A stretch of DNA of 28,305 nucleotides from CAZOIA01 sp964579675 (GTDB taxonomy: Bacteria > Planctomycetota > Phycisphaerae > UBA1845 > PWPN01), in the NCBI GenBank assembly GCA_964579675.1, contig CAZOIA010000054.1, positions 1 through 28,305 on the forward strand, written 5' to 3'. Below, one piece after another: positions 14,361 through 22,848 of this stretch. The translations under genes and the position numbers were made by a program. The notes beneath the pieces were generated by a model. That model made no database searches. It worked only from the letters and a program-made list of their open reading frames with translations, and had not been told where the DNA came from. Position 1 is the stretch's first letter; every line of letters starts with the position of its first letter.

Positions 14361-16637
14361 ATGCCGGACCCCGACAAGATTTCGGGCCGAATCCTTCGTC
14401 ACGTCCGCAGCAAGGACTACCAGCCGCAACGGATGCGCAAGCTCGCCCGATCGATCGGCGTGGAAGAGACGGAATACGCGGCGTTCCGCGCCGCGGTCAA
14501 GGCGCTCATGAAGGCCGGCCGGGTCGTCCGCGGCAGCAGCAACTGTGTCATGCTCCCTGAAGCCGCGGGCGTCATCGTCGGCACGTTTCGCGGCAATGCC
14601 CGCGGTTTCGGCTTCGTCGTGCCCGAGCCGCCGACCGATCACGGCGACCTGTTCATCCCGCCCGACGCAACGCTCGACGCCATTACCGGCGATACCGTCG
14701 CCGCCCGCATCACCCGCCGGGGCAAACGCGGCGACTCTTCGCTCGTGGAAGGCAAGGTCGTCGAGATCCTCGAACGCGGCCAGAGCCGATTCGTCGGCGA
14801 GCTCGTGCGCGAAGGCGGGCGATGGATGCTCCGGGCTGACGGCCATTCACTTCACCGGCCGGTCCTGCTCGGCGATGTCCACTCCACGCGGGCCCACGCC
14901 GGCGACCAAGTCGTCGTCGAGCTGACCGAGTTCCCCGCCGGCGACCGACCGCCCCGCGGCGTTATCGTTGAAGTGCTCGGCCGGCGCGGTGATTCCGAGA
15001 TCGACACCATCAGCACCATTCGCCAGTACCATCTCCGCGACGAGTTCCCCGAGGAGGTGCTGGTGGACGCCCGCCGCGCCATCCGCAATTACGATACCGG
15101 ACTCGACCAGCGCGAAGACCTGCGCAGCGAAGTCGTCATCACCATCGATCCCGATGACGCGAAGGACTACGACGACGCGATCTCAGTCAGGCCGCTCGGG
15201 CGCGGGCGCATCGAGCTCGGCGTTCACATCGCGGACGTCTCCGCGTTCGTGCTCCCGGACAGCCCGCTCGACGACGAGGCACGGACCCGGGGCAACAGTG
15301 TCTATTTTCCCCGCCGCGTCCTGCCCATGCTGCCCGAGGTTCTGAGCAACGGCCTGTGCAGCCTGCAGGAAGATGAGCCCCGCCTGGCCAAGAGCGTCTT
15401 CATCGAGTACAGCGGCAAGGGCAACCGCCTTTCGAAGCGATACGCCAACACCGTCATCCAGTCACACAAGCGGCTCACCTACGACGAGGCGACCCGGATC
15501 CTGGAAGGCAGGACCCGCGGCTTCAAACCAGAGGTCGTCCAGCTCCTCGACCGCATGAACAAGCTCGCCCGGGCCGTTCACAAGCGCCGACTGGCCGCCG
15601 GCATGATCGTTCTCGACTTGCCGGGCACCGAGCTCGTTCTCGACGACGATGACGCGGTCGTGGACGTCGTGCCGGAGGATACCAGCTTCTCACACACGAT
15701 CATCGAGATGTTCATGATCGAGGCCAACGAAGCCGTCGCCGAACTCTTCAGCCAGCTCAACGTGCCGCACCTGCGCCGCGTACACGCCGAACCGCCCGGG
15801 GACGCCCAGACCAAGCTCGCCGGCTTCCTCCGCGTATTGGGCCGGCCTCTGCCCCGCCGGCTGGAACGGTCCGACCTGCTTCGACTGCTGGATAACGTGC
15901 GGGACACCGCCGAGTCGTTCGCCGTCAACCTGGCGGTGCTGAGATCGATGGCCCGGGCCGAGTATTCGCCGAAGACGATCGGTCATTACGCTCTGGCCAG
16001 CGGGGACTACTGTCATTTCACCTCGCCCATCCGCCGTTACCCCGATCTGGTCGTGCATCGGCTTCTGCAGACGTATCTGACCGGTCAGCTAGGAACTCGC
16101 CGCCAGCGTGCCTCCGTTCCGTCTGCGGAGGCACTGACCGAGGTGGGCGCACATTGCAGCTTCACCGAGCGTCACGCCGAGGCGGCCGAGCGCGAGCTCA
16201 AGCTGGTCAAGGTCCTTCGCTTTCTTGACCAGCGTGTCGGCGAAACCGCGGAAGGCCTCGTCACCGGTGTCACCAACGTCGGCGTCTTCGTCCAACTGGT
16301 CCGGTACCGCGTGGAAGGCCTGATCCGGTTTGCCGATCTCCCCGACGACTGGTGGGACGTCAAGCCCCGCGCCGGCTGCGTCGTCGGCCAGCGAAGCGGC
16401 GTGAGGATAGCGATCGGCGACCCGGTCGCGGTTGAGATCGCCAGCGTGAACCTCGCCGCTCGCGAGCTGGACCTCGTCCTCGCGCCGGAACCGCCGAAAT
16501 CCCGAGGCCGCAAGACCGGCCGCAGTGTATCCAAGGCCAAGGAGAAGACTGAGCCCGCCCGCTCCGTCAGCCGCAAGACAAAGACTAACAGGCCCTCAAC
16601 CCGAGCGAGCGCGGCCCGTCGGCGCGGCCGGCGCTAG
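14361..16637 (+). CDS. rnr: Ribonuclease R (3'-5' exoribonuclease)
   Basis: A 758-residue RNB-family exoribonuclease that degrades structured RNA from the 3' end, in mRNA decay and rRNA quality control. ATG 14361 has GAGGA about 7 bases upstream and opens on the expected winged-helix region (1-70). Cold-shock/OB domains follow (about 70-215), then RNB (about 245-575) with TIDPDDAKDYDDA holding the catalytic aspartates 263, 269, 271 and 272, then RGNSVYFP and HFTSPIRRYPDL. The S1 domain (about 620-715) contains VTGVTNVGVFVQL. The last 40 residues are a Lys/Arg/Ser-rich basic tail, as in other RNase R proteins, probably for RNA or ribosome binding. It is followed after 84 bases by sulfatase 2 on the same strand, but a functional link is unlikely. 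Confidence 0.96.
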   Translation: MPDPDKISGRILRHVRSKDYQPQRMRKLARSIGVEETEYAAFRAAVKALMKAGRVVRGSSNCVMLPEAAGVIVGTFRGNARGFGFVVPEPPTDHGDLFIPPDATLDAITGDTVAARITRRGKRGDSSLVEGKVVEILERGQSRFVGELVREGGRWMLRADGHSLHRPVLLGDVHSTRAHAGDQVVVELTEFPAGDRPPRGVIVEVLGRRGDSEIDTISTIRQYHLRDEFPEEVLVDARRAIRNYDTGLDQREDLRSEVVITIDPDDAKDYDDAISVRPLGRGRIELGVHIADVSAFVLPDSPLDDEARTRGNSVYFPRRVLPMLPEVLSNGLCSLQEDEPRLAKSVFIEYSGKGNRLSKRYANTVIQSHKRLTYDEATRILEGRTRGFKPEVVQLLDRMNKLARAVHKRRLAAGMIVLDLPGTELVLDDDDAVVDVVPEDTSFSHTIIEMFMIEANEAVAELFSQLNVPHLRRVHAEPPGDAQTKLAGFLRVLGRPLPRRLERSDLLRLLDNVRDTAESFAVNLAVLRSMARAEYSPKTIGHYALASGDYCHFTSPIRRYPDLVVHRLLQTYLTGQLGTRRQRASVPSAEALTEVGAHCSFTERHAEAAERELKLVKVLRFLDQRVGETAEGLVTGVTNVGVFVQLVRYRVEGLIRFADLPDDWWDVKPRAGCVVGQRSGVRIAIGDPVAVEIASVNLAARELDLVLAPEPPKSRGRKTGRSVSKAKEKTEPARSVSRKTKTNRPSTRASAARRRGRR

Positions 16638-16721
16638 CATGATCCACGCCCGGCGTTTGACAGGTGACTGACGACAACGAGAAGGTCGGTCTTCGAGCAT
16701 TCGCCAGTGAGGAACCTATCC

Positions 16722-19472
16722 ATGATCCGAAGGCTTCTCATCGTGCTCATGGCATCGACCGTGCTGGGATCCGCCGCTTTCGGGGCAACCCCAACCGCCG
16801 ATCGGCCCAACTTCGTTTTCATCCTTATCGACGACCTGGGCTGGTCGGACCTGGGATGCTACGGCAATACATTCAACGAGACGAGGAACATCGATCGCCT
16901 CGCCGGCCAGGGCATGCGTTTCACCGACGCATACTCAGCCTGCTGCGTCTGTTCGCCCACGCGGGCCAGCATCATGACCGGCAAGTACCCGGCCCGGCTG
17001 CACCTGACTGACTTCATCCCGGGCCACCTGCGCCCATGGGCCAGGCTGACCGTACCCAAGTTCAATCAGGAGCTGCCGCTCGACGAAATCACCATTGCCG
17101 AGGTCCTCGAACAAGCCGGTTACACCTCAGCCAGTATCGGCAAGTGGCACCTCGGGGGCAGCCCGCACCTTCCCGACAGCCAGGGGTTCGACGTATCGCT
17201 CGTGCATCGCGGGGCACACGTCTTTCCGAGATTCTCCATCACGCCTGGGATCGAGCTCGCCGACGGCGACTATCTCGCCGACGTCCTGACCGACCACGCG
17301 GAGAAGTTCATCGAAGCCAACCGCGACAAGCCCTTCTTCCTCTATCTGTCGCACTTCGCCGTCCACATCCCCCTGCAGGCAAAGCAAGAACTGATCGCCA
17401 AGTACGCGAACAAACCCCGGCCAAACGCCGGCGTCAACCATCCCGTCTACGCCGCTATGCTCGAAAGCGCCGACGAGAGCGTTGGCCGGATTATGCGAAA
17501 GCTGGACGAATCCGGGCTCACCGAGCGCACGATGGTCATCTTCACATCAGACAACGGCGGGCTCATGAGCACGTTCCGGGGCGGTGGTCCCCTCGTTACC
17601 TCGAACGCACCGCTGCGCAGCGAAAAGGGCACTCAATACGAAGGCGGCATCCGCGTGCCGATGATCGTCCGCTGGCCTGGCCGAATCGAATCAGGCACAA
17701 CAAGCAGCGTTCCCGTCAGCAGCATCGATTTCCTCCCCACCATGCTCGAAGCCGCCGGCGCCAAGATGGAGCCAAATCATCAGATCGACGGCGTGAGTCT
17801 GGTGCCGATCCTCAAGCAGACCGGAGAACTCGCGCGCGACGCTCTCTACTGGCACTACCCACACTACCACCACGGCACGCCCGCCGGCGCAATCCGGCAG
17901 GGCGATTACAAACTCATCGAGCGATACGAAGACGGCACCCGCGAACTGTACAACCTCAGGGACGACGTTGGGGAACGCTTCAAGCTCGCCGGGAAAATGC
18001 CCGAAAAGGCCGAGGAGCTGAGCAAGAAGCTCGACGACTGGCTCGCCGCCGTCAACGCTCAAATGCCCACGCTTAACCCCAATTACGATGTCAAGCGAGC
18101 CAACGAGTGGGGAAAACGCAAGAACGCCAAGCCGCCCAGGCTTTCCAAGCCATCCGTCTTCGCCCCTGATGTGTCGAGCTTTCCCGCCAGCCCCGATCAA
18201 ACCCGAACCATTAGGGGACCGTACACTACCAACGTCCCCAAGTCACTGCTCGGGCCCCGCGGCAGCGTCTGCCTCTGGTTCAGACCCGCCAAGACGATTC
18301 TCGGCAAGAGCGACAGGCTGCACCTGATCAACGGCGACGCCTTCGAGATGTTCATCGATCCGCGGGACTCAGAGACTTGGGTGCTCTTCCACAGCGGACC
18401 GGCCATGACCGGAAAAGCAGACCCCGACAAGAACCGATTCCACTGGTTCGGCGCAGCCCTGACGCATCTCAAGGCCGATCACTGGTACCACGCCCTATGG
18501 ACGTGGGACGCCAAGAACCCCGGCCGCAATGCCTTCTATCTCGACGGCATCTGGCAGGCCGGCGGGCGCCCATTCGACTTTGACGGTCAGCTCAAGGCGT
18601 CCGATCGGGACGTCAACATGACCATCGGTTCCCAAGCCCTGACCGTCAGCACGACCAGCTTCTATCGCCATCCCATCGGCCACTCGCAGGCCCGGCATCT
18701 CTGCGAGAGAGTTGGCCACGCCGGATACACCAGCGAGGGCATACGCCGCTTCCATGGCGAACGCTTCGTCCCTGCCGACGTCGATTGGGAACACCCCGTT
18801 TATGAAACCGACTTCGATGATGAGTCCGCCCTTGCCGCCTGGAAACTCGAGGGCGGCCTGCGTATGGGCGTCGCCAGCGGCAACCTAGTCCTCGAAAGCA
18901 ACAACAAAACCACAAGTTCAGAAGCGAAGGCTAATCACCTGGTCTGTTGGCTCACCCGCGAAGTGCCCGCCGACTTCCTGCTCGAATTCACCGTCCGCCC
19001 GCAGAATCGCAAGCGAGGCCTCAATATCGTCTTCTTCAACGCGAGGGGCCTCAAGGGCGAGAACATCTTCGAGCCGCCCATAAGACCCCGAACCGGCGTC
19101 TTCAAACAGTACACCCGCGGCGATTTCAACAACTACCACATCTCCTACTGGTCCGGTGGGCGCGGCACCGCCAACCTGCGCAAGAACAAGGGTTTTCACC
19201 TGGCGGCAATCGGAAGAGACCTCATCGATACCACGCCGGCCAACGCCTTTCAGACCGTCCGCCTGTATAAACGCGGCGGAAAGATCAGACTCACTGTCGA
19301 TGACGTGATCTCAGTATCCTACGACGATGACGGCAAGACCTATGGGCCCGTGCACACACACTCGGGCTGGATCGGCCTTCGACAGATGAGACACACGCAA
19401 TACTGCGAGTACGGGTACGTGAAGGTCTATCCGCTCACCCCGTGGAGCCGACCGGATGTAGCGCTGGAATAA
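16722..19472 (+). CDS. Sulfatase 2 fused to LamG-like and YesU/DUF1961 domains
   Basis: A 916-residue secreted protein; ATG 16722 is chosen for GAGGA 8 bases upstream and a clean signal peptide (MIRRLLIVLM to FGA). Residues 29-455 form a type I sulfatase: IDD (Asp37, Asp38), Cys77-Ser-Pro-Thr-Arg with Cys77 as the formylglycine site, GKWH, and SDNGG (Asp277, Asn278). Residues about 485-690 resemble a LamG/concanavalin-like fold (SVCLWFRPAKT, then DHWYHALWTWDA, then FYLDGIW). Residues about 697-916 match the DUF1961/YesU family, with FDDESALAAWKLEGG, GLNIVFFNARG, RTGVFKQYTRGDFNNYHISY and GTANLRKNKGF. B. subtilis yesU lies in a rhamnogalacturonan-use cluster. The fusion suggests desulfation of a bound polysaccharide (inference). 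Confidence 0.92.
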   Translation: MIRRLLIVLMASTVLGSAAFGATPTADRPNFVFILIDDLGWSDLGCYGNTFNETRNIDRLAGQGMRFTDAYSACCVCSPTRASIMTGKYPARLHLTDFIPGHLRPWARLTVPKFNQELPLDEITIAEVLEQAGYTSASIGKWHLGGSPHLPDSQGFDVSLVHRGAHVFPRFSITPGIELADGDYLADVLTDHAEKFIEANRDKPFFLYLSHFAVHIPLQAKQELIAKYANKPRPNAGVNHPVYAAMLESADESVGRIMRKLDESGLTERTMVIFTSDNGGLMSTFRGGGPLVTSNAPLRSEKGTQYEGGIRVPMIVRWPGRIESGTTSSVPVSSIDFLPTMLEAAGAKMEPNHQIDGVSLVPILKQTGELARDALYWHYPHYHHGTPAGAIRQGDYKLIERYEDGTRELYNLRDDVGERFKLAGKMPEKAEELSKKLDDWLAAVNAQMPTLNPNYDVKRANEWGKRKNAKPPRLSKPSVFAPDVSSFPASPDQTRTIRGPYTTNVPKSLLGPRGSVCLWFRPAKTILGKSDRLHLINGDAFEMFIDPRDSETWVLFHSGPAMTGKADPDKNRFHWFGAALTHLKADHWYHALWTWDAKNPGRNAFYLDGIWQAGGRPFDFDGQLKASDRDVNMTIGSQALTVSTTSFYRHPIGHSQARHLCERVGHAGYTSEGIRRFHGERFVPADVDWEHPVYETDFDDESALAAWKLEGGLRMGVASGNLVLESNNKTTSSEAKANHLVCWLTREVPADFLLEFTVRPQNRKRGLNIVFFNARGLKGENIFEPPIRPRTGVFKQYTRGDFNNYHISYWSGGRGTANLRKNKGFHLAAIGRDLIDTTPANAFQTVRLYKRGGKIRLTVDDVISVSYDDDGKTYGPVHTHSGWIGLRQMRHTQYCEYGYVKVYPLTPWSRPDVALE

Positions 19473-19523
19473 ACCGGGGCAACGTGAGGGCCCACAGGGC
19501 AGGCATCGCCGAAGTGAACAGCA

Positions 19524-19544
19524 GGCCCGGCTCACCGCCGGGCC
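19524..19544. terminator. Hairpin between convergent genes
   Basis: GGCCCGGC, loop TCACC, GCCGGGCC: a perfect 8-bp GC stem midway between the stops of sulfatase 2 and the dockerin protein. There is no T-run; it could serve both strands. Confidence 0.45.
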
Positions 19545-19593
19545 CGCACATCCGAGCGCCACGTATCCGGGCAGGCGGAAAACGTCGCCGCCC

Positions 19594-21069
19594 TCATGGA
19601 CAACTCGTCGCGTTCCCGTTCAGGCTCTTGACCATAGCCATGTCGATCAGGTCGATGTGGCCATCCAGGTTGACATCGAACCGGACATCGTCACCTGCAA
19701 CCGACGTGCCGTTCTTGCTCTTGGTCTGAGCCATGTCGATCAGGTCGGTGTTGTTGTCACCGTTGGTGTTGCCAACCAGAACCTTGACCATACAGTCAGC
19801 ATCGCCCGGAACGGCGTAATTGAGCTTGCCCGTCAGGTCGATGTTGTAGCATGCCTCATCGGGCAGGCCGCCGGCCCACAGGAGCTCCAGGGTGTAGTTG
19901 CCGCCACCGTTGTCGATCACCGTTGGCGTGGCCGCGTACGTCGCGTGGGTACTCATATCCTCGGCCTCGATGGTCGCGATCACCCCAAGAGCCCCGGTCG
20001 CGGTCATATCCACCACGACCTTCAGGTCAACGTCTGCCCGACGCGTCTCGCTCACGACCGCCAGGCCGCTCGCCGACGCATCAAGCACGATGGACAAATC
20101 CGCCGACACCGGCCCGCTGTGGTATCTCACGCTGCGCCAGGACTGGGGGGCAGACTCGGGAATAATCCGGAGTATCTTGTCATTGCTGGCGTCGGATACA
20201 TACAATGCCTTGTCGGCGCCGAACGTCATATCGTGATCCTGGTCCGGGGTGAATCCGGTTCCGATTACTGTTGCACTGCCCAACGTGTCAATCCGCAGGA
20301 GCTCGCCGGTGCTCCTCCGTAACGCATACAGGTCGGTGCCCCATGATAGCCCGCCCGGGCCGAACACAATCGCGCCGCGCCCCAGACCGGTTAAGAAATC
20401 GTCGTCCACGAGACTCCCGTCCGGATTATGTATTCGGATGTTGCCATCCTCCCAGGACGAGGAAACCCTATTGGTCGCATCGATGGCAAGATCATATGGA
20501 TAGGTGCCTGCTACGTTTATCAGCGGATCGAAGGTGTTATTGCCGATATTCGCTACGCCAATGTGAGTCTGACCGGCTGCCCCTTCGCCGTTTGCCACAA
20601 GCAAGCGGCCGTTCTGATCGAACACCATGCTTTGGGGATTCATCATCGCCGCTAACGGTCCCAGAAGCACGCTAACGGTCTGATCTGGCGCGATTGCACT
20701 AATCATCCCGTCGACGCCGTAAGTGTTAACCCCCCCGACAAGCACTGATCCAGCAACGCCCGAAGGTCCGCCAAGCTCGTCAAAGAGAACGGCATCCGGA
20801 TCAGGTATTGCCTGAACCCCGTACTCTTGGACGGGAGCGCCGCCCGCTGCAACCTTGTGTATTTTCACAGGGTCGACATAGCCACCCCCTGAATGGAAAT
20901 TGTCCCTGCCTACATATAAGTCACCCGATGGAGCAAAGGACAACCCTATGGGATCGGTTACGTCCGCGTAGCCCTCGACTACAAACCCAGGTACAGTGGG
21001 CAATGCCTGGACACTATTCACCATCAACATAACTATCAGGATCTGCCCGCTAATGAAGAGCAATCGCAT
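19594..21069 (-). CDS. Secreted beta-propeller protein with C-terminal dockerin
   Basis: A 491-residue protein. ATG 21069 has GGAGGAG 5 bases upstream and opens a signal peptide (MRLLFISGQILI to VQA). Residues about 25-310 show repeated blades (PIGLSFAPSGDLYVG, SMVFDQNGRLLVANG, MTFGADKALYVSDAS) typical of NHL/SMP-30-like six-bladed propellers. A beta-sandwich-like linker (about 310-430) follows. Residues 433-491 are a type I dockerin with two Ca-binding loops, NTNGDNNTDLID and DVNLDGHIDLID, each followed by a helix ending KSKNG or KSLNG. Dockerins bind cohesins; none is in the window, and planctomycete dockerins are often found without a classical cellulosome. Its role is probably binding or display at the cell surface. 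Gene product function is otherwise unknown. Confidence 0.87.
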   Translation of the reverse strand: MRLLFISGQILIVMLMVNSVQALPTVPGFVVEGYADVTDPIGLSFAPSGDLYVGRDNFHSGGGYVDPVKIHKVAAGGAPVQEYGVQAIPDPDAVLFDELGGPSGVAGSVLVGGVNTYGVDGMISAIAPDQTVSVLLGPLAAMMNPQSMVFDQNGRLLVANGEGAAGQTHIGVANIGNNTFDPLINVAGTYPYDLAIDATNRVSSSWEDGNIRIHNPDGSLVDDDFLTGLGRGAIVFGPGGLSWGTDLYALRRSTGELLRIDTLGSATVIGTGFTPDQDHDMTFGADKALYVSDASNDKILRIIPESAPQSWRSVRYHSGPVSADLSIVLDASASGLAVVSETRRADVDLKVVVDMTATGALGVIATIEAEDMSTHATYAATPTVIDNGGGNYTLELLWAGGLPDEACYNIDLTGKLNYAVPGDADCMVKVLVGNTNGDNNTDLIDMAQTKSKNGTSVAGDDVRFDVNLDGHIDLIDMAMVKSLNGNATSCP

Positions 21070-21195
21070 GTCTTCTCCTCCCTCAAGAAGAGTGTCGGAG
21101 CGTACCACAACGTCGAAGTTGCAAACTAACCATCTGCTGGAAAGGGGGAAGACTGCCTCTTCGCCTCCGCCCTCCGACAGCAACTCAGCAACTAC

Positions 21196-21224
21196 AGTCT
21201 AATCCGCCCCCAGGCGCATGTCAA
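21196..21224 (-). promoter_or_regulatory. Sigma-70 promoter of the dockerin protein gene
   Basis: On the minus strand TTGACA (21224-21219), 17 bases, TAGACT (21201-21196): nearly consensus. The leader is about 120 bases; CTCCGAC (21172-21178) and GTCGGAG (21094-21100) could pair across it. Confidence 0.7.
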
Positions 21225-21431
21225 GACAATCCGCAGAGTGTGCACGAAAAAGGCTCAGTTCTCGCCCGTCAACGCAAGCCCGGTAACGCAAAACCAAAGC
21301 GGAAATGCGGGAGTTCTGTTGACACCTGATCACGCATCCCTGGAAATGCTCCCATGCCGTGGAAAGGAACTTATCATGCACGCTTCAAGAAGGCGTGTGG
21401 CGAACGTATTTTCGTCCGATAATACAAGACT

Positions 21432-21602
21432 ATGGCCCGGACAGATTATCCCGGTGACCTCATGGGCGAGCAACGGGGGCTGATCCAACCGCGGATCCCG
21501 CCCACCATGCTCGGTGGTCGCCGCCGGGTGCTCGACCTGCGGTCGCCGGTTGCGGTCGGGGGCTGTTCTCATCGAACACGAAGACCGCCTCTTGCTGGCT
21601 AG
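21432..21602 (+). pseudogene. IS5-type transposase N-terminal remnant
   Basis: The frame from ATG 21432 starts MARTDYPGDLMGEQ, then GLIQPRIPP, then LGGRRRVLDLR. This is the N-terminus of IS5-family transposases with the DUF4096 domain (usual pattern: YPSDLTDEQW, LIEPLLPP, GGRPR, DLR). After about 40 residues the match ends and the frame stops at TAG 21600. The catalytic DDE domain is absent. The join is to a Nudix fragment in another frame, so this is a scar. Confidence 0.6.
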
Positions 21603-21612
21603 GCGTGGCGTG
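21562..21612 (+). pseudogene. Nudix hydrolase fragment
   Basis: In the frame next to the transposase remnant the sequence reads AVLIEHEDRLLLARRGV, the first strand of many Nudix domains. The Nudix box that should follow is missing, and the frame ends at TGA 21682. Only 17 residues support this, so the call is tentative. Confidence 0.35.
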
Positions 21613-21650
21613 GCGGAGCTCAGGTATCTGGCCCGTCGAGAGATCGCACC

Positions 21651-21656
21651 TATAAT
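21651..21656 (+). promoter_or_regulatory. -10 box for the xylose-isomerase-like gene
   Basis: Consensus TATAAT 40 bases before GTG 21696; the matching -35 (around 21628, CTGGCC) is poor. Predicted start near 21663, leader about 33 bases. Confidence 0.45.
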
Positions 21657-21695
21657 GTCGCCTGATCCGTACTCCCTAACCTGATGGAGGCAACC

Positions 21696-22841
21696 GTGGG
21701 CGACCATCAACCGAAAAAGAGCGATCATTTTTCCTTCGGGCTCTGGACGATCATGAACACGGGCCGCGATCCGTTCGGGGAACCGACGCGTGAGCCGATC
21801 TCCGGGCTCGACGTCATTACCGAACTGGGGCGACGCAACGTCTACGCCTACGAGATGCACGCCGAGGACCTGGTGCCCGCAGGTTCCACCGCCGCCCAGC
21901 GGGATCGGCTGATCAAGGAAGCCAACCAGCGGATGGCGGACGAGAACATCATCTGCGTCAACTGCGGGGCAAACGTATTCGCCCACCCGGTGTTCAAGGA
22001 CGGCGGGCTGACCAGCCACGATCCGAAGGTCCGGCAACTCGCGCTGCAGCGGTATCTGAACGCGATTGACATCGGCCACGAGGTGGGCTGCAACTTGTGC
22101 GATTTGTGGTGGGGTCGGGACGGCGCGGAGGTGGATGCGGCCAAGGACCCCGTCGAGGCGATCAAGCGGCTGCGCGAAGGGCTCAATTACCTGCAGCAGT
22201 ACATCGACGAGCAGAGTTATGCAGGCTACCGGCTGGCGATTGAGCCCAAGCCGAATGAGCCGCGGGGCGACACCTACCTGCCGACCGGCGGGCACGCTCT
22301 GGCCCTGATCGCCACGCTGGACAAGCCGGAGAACTGCGGTGTGGTGATCGAGCTGGCCCACGCCCGGATGGCGGGCCTGAACGCCTACCACGAGGTCGCC
22401 CAGGCGCTGGAGTGCGGCAAGCTGTTCGACTGCCATTTCAACGCCCAGAAACCGTTGCGCTTCGATCAGGACCTGCGGTTCGGGGCCGAGGACCTCAAGG
22501 AGTCGTTCTTCGTGGTGAAGCTCGTCGAGGATGCCGGCTGGGACGGACCGAGATCGTTCGACGCCCACCCTTACCGAACCGCCGATCGTGAGGAGGTCTG
22601 GGACTTCGTCGAAGGCTGCATACGGACGTACCTGATCCTGCGGGAGAAGGTCAGGCAGTTCAACGCTGATGCCGACATCCAGAGCCTGTTGAAGGAGATC
22701 CACGAGGGAGCGGAGGGGCCGATTCCCCCGCCCGCGGAGCTGTCGAAGATGAGCTTCGACGCGGACGCGTTGGCCCGGCGCAAGATGCATCACGAGCGGC
22801 TAGACCAACTGACGCAGGAGCTCCTTCTTGGGGTGAGGTGA
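21696..22841 (+). CDS. xylA: Xylose isomerase-like protein (class I, actinobacterial type)
   Basis: A 381-residue TIM-barrel sugar isomerase. GTG 21696 is chosen because GGAGG lies 5 bases upstream; ATG 21684 would overlap that site. FSFGLWT and GRDPFG, catalytic His55 and Asp58, FAHPVFKDGG, the EPKPNEPRGD signature (Glu183, Lys185), Glu219 and His222 (ELAH), Asp257 and Asp259 (FDQD) and Asp289 (SFDAHP) align with the Streptomyces enzyme at an offset of 1-2. One metal-1 ligand differs: the Asp of HIDLNGQ (Asp245) is His247 in DCHFNAQ. The reaction is aldose-ketose isomerisation, classically D-xylose to D-xylulose. The substrate may differ given the altered site. No xylulokinase is adjacent. 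Confidence 0.88.
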   Translation: MGDHQPKKSDHFSFGLWTIMNTGRDPFGEPTREPISGLDVITELGRRNVYAYEMHAEDLVPAGSTAAQRDRLIKEANQRMADENIICVNCGANVFAHPVFKDGGLTSHDPKVRQLALQRYLNAIDIGHEVGCNLCDLWWGRDGAEVDAAKDPVEAIKRLREGLNYLQQYIDEQSYAGYRLAIEPKPNEPRGDTYLPTGGHALALIATLDKPENCGVVIELAHARMAGLNAYHEVAQALECGKLFDCHFNAQKPLRFDQDLRFGAEDLKESFFVVKLVEDAGWDGPRSFDAHPYRTADREEVWDFVEGCIRTYLILREKVRQFNADADIQSLLKEIHEGAEGPIPPPAELSKMSFDADALARRKMHHERLDQLTQELLLGVR

Positions 22842-22848
22842 CCGACTG

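Noticed and set aside
14037..14846. 269-codon minus-strand frame over the start of rnr
   Set aside because: Overlaps the winged-helix and cold-shock domains of RNase R and has no independent support.
21330..22793. 487-codon open frame on the minus strand opposite the isomerase
   Set aside because: The plus strand is an unmistakable isomerase; the antisense frame reads as low-complexity Leu/Val/Arg sequence.
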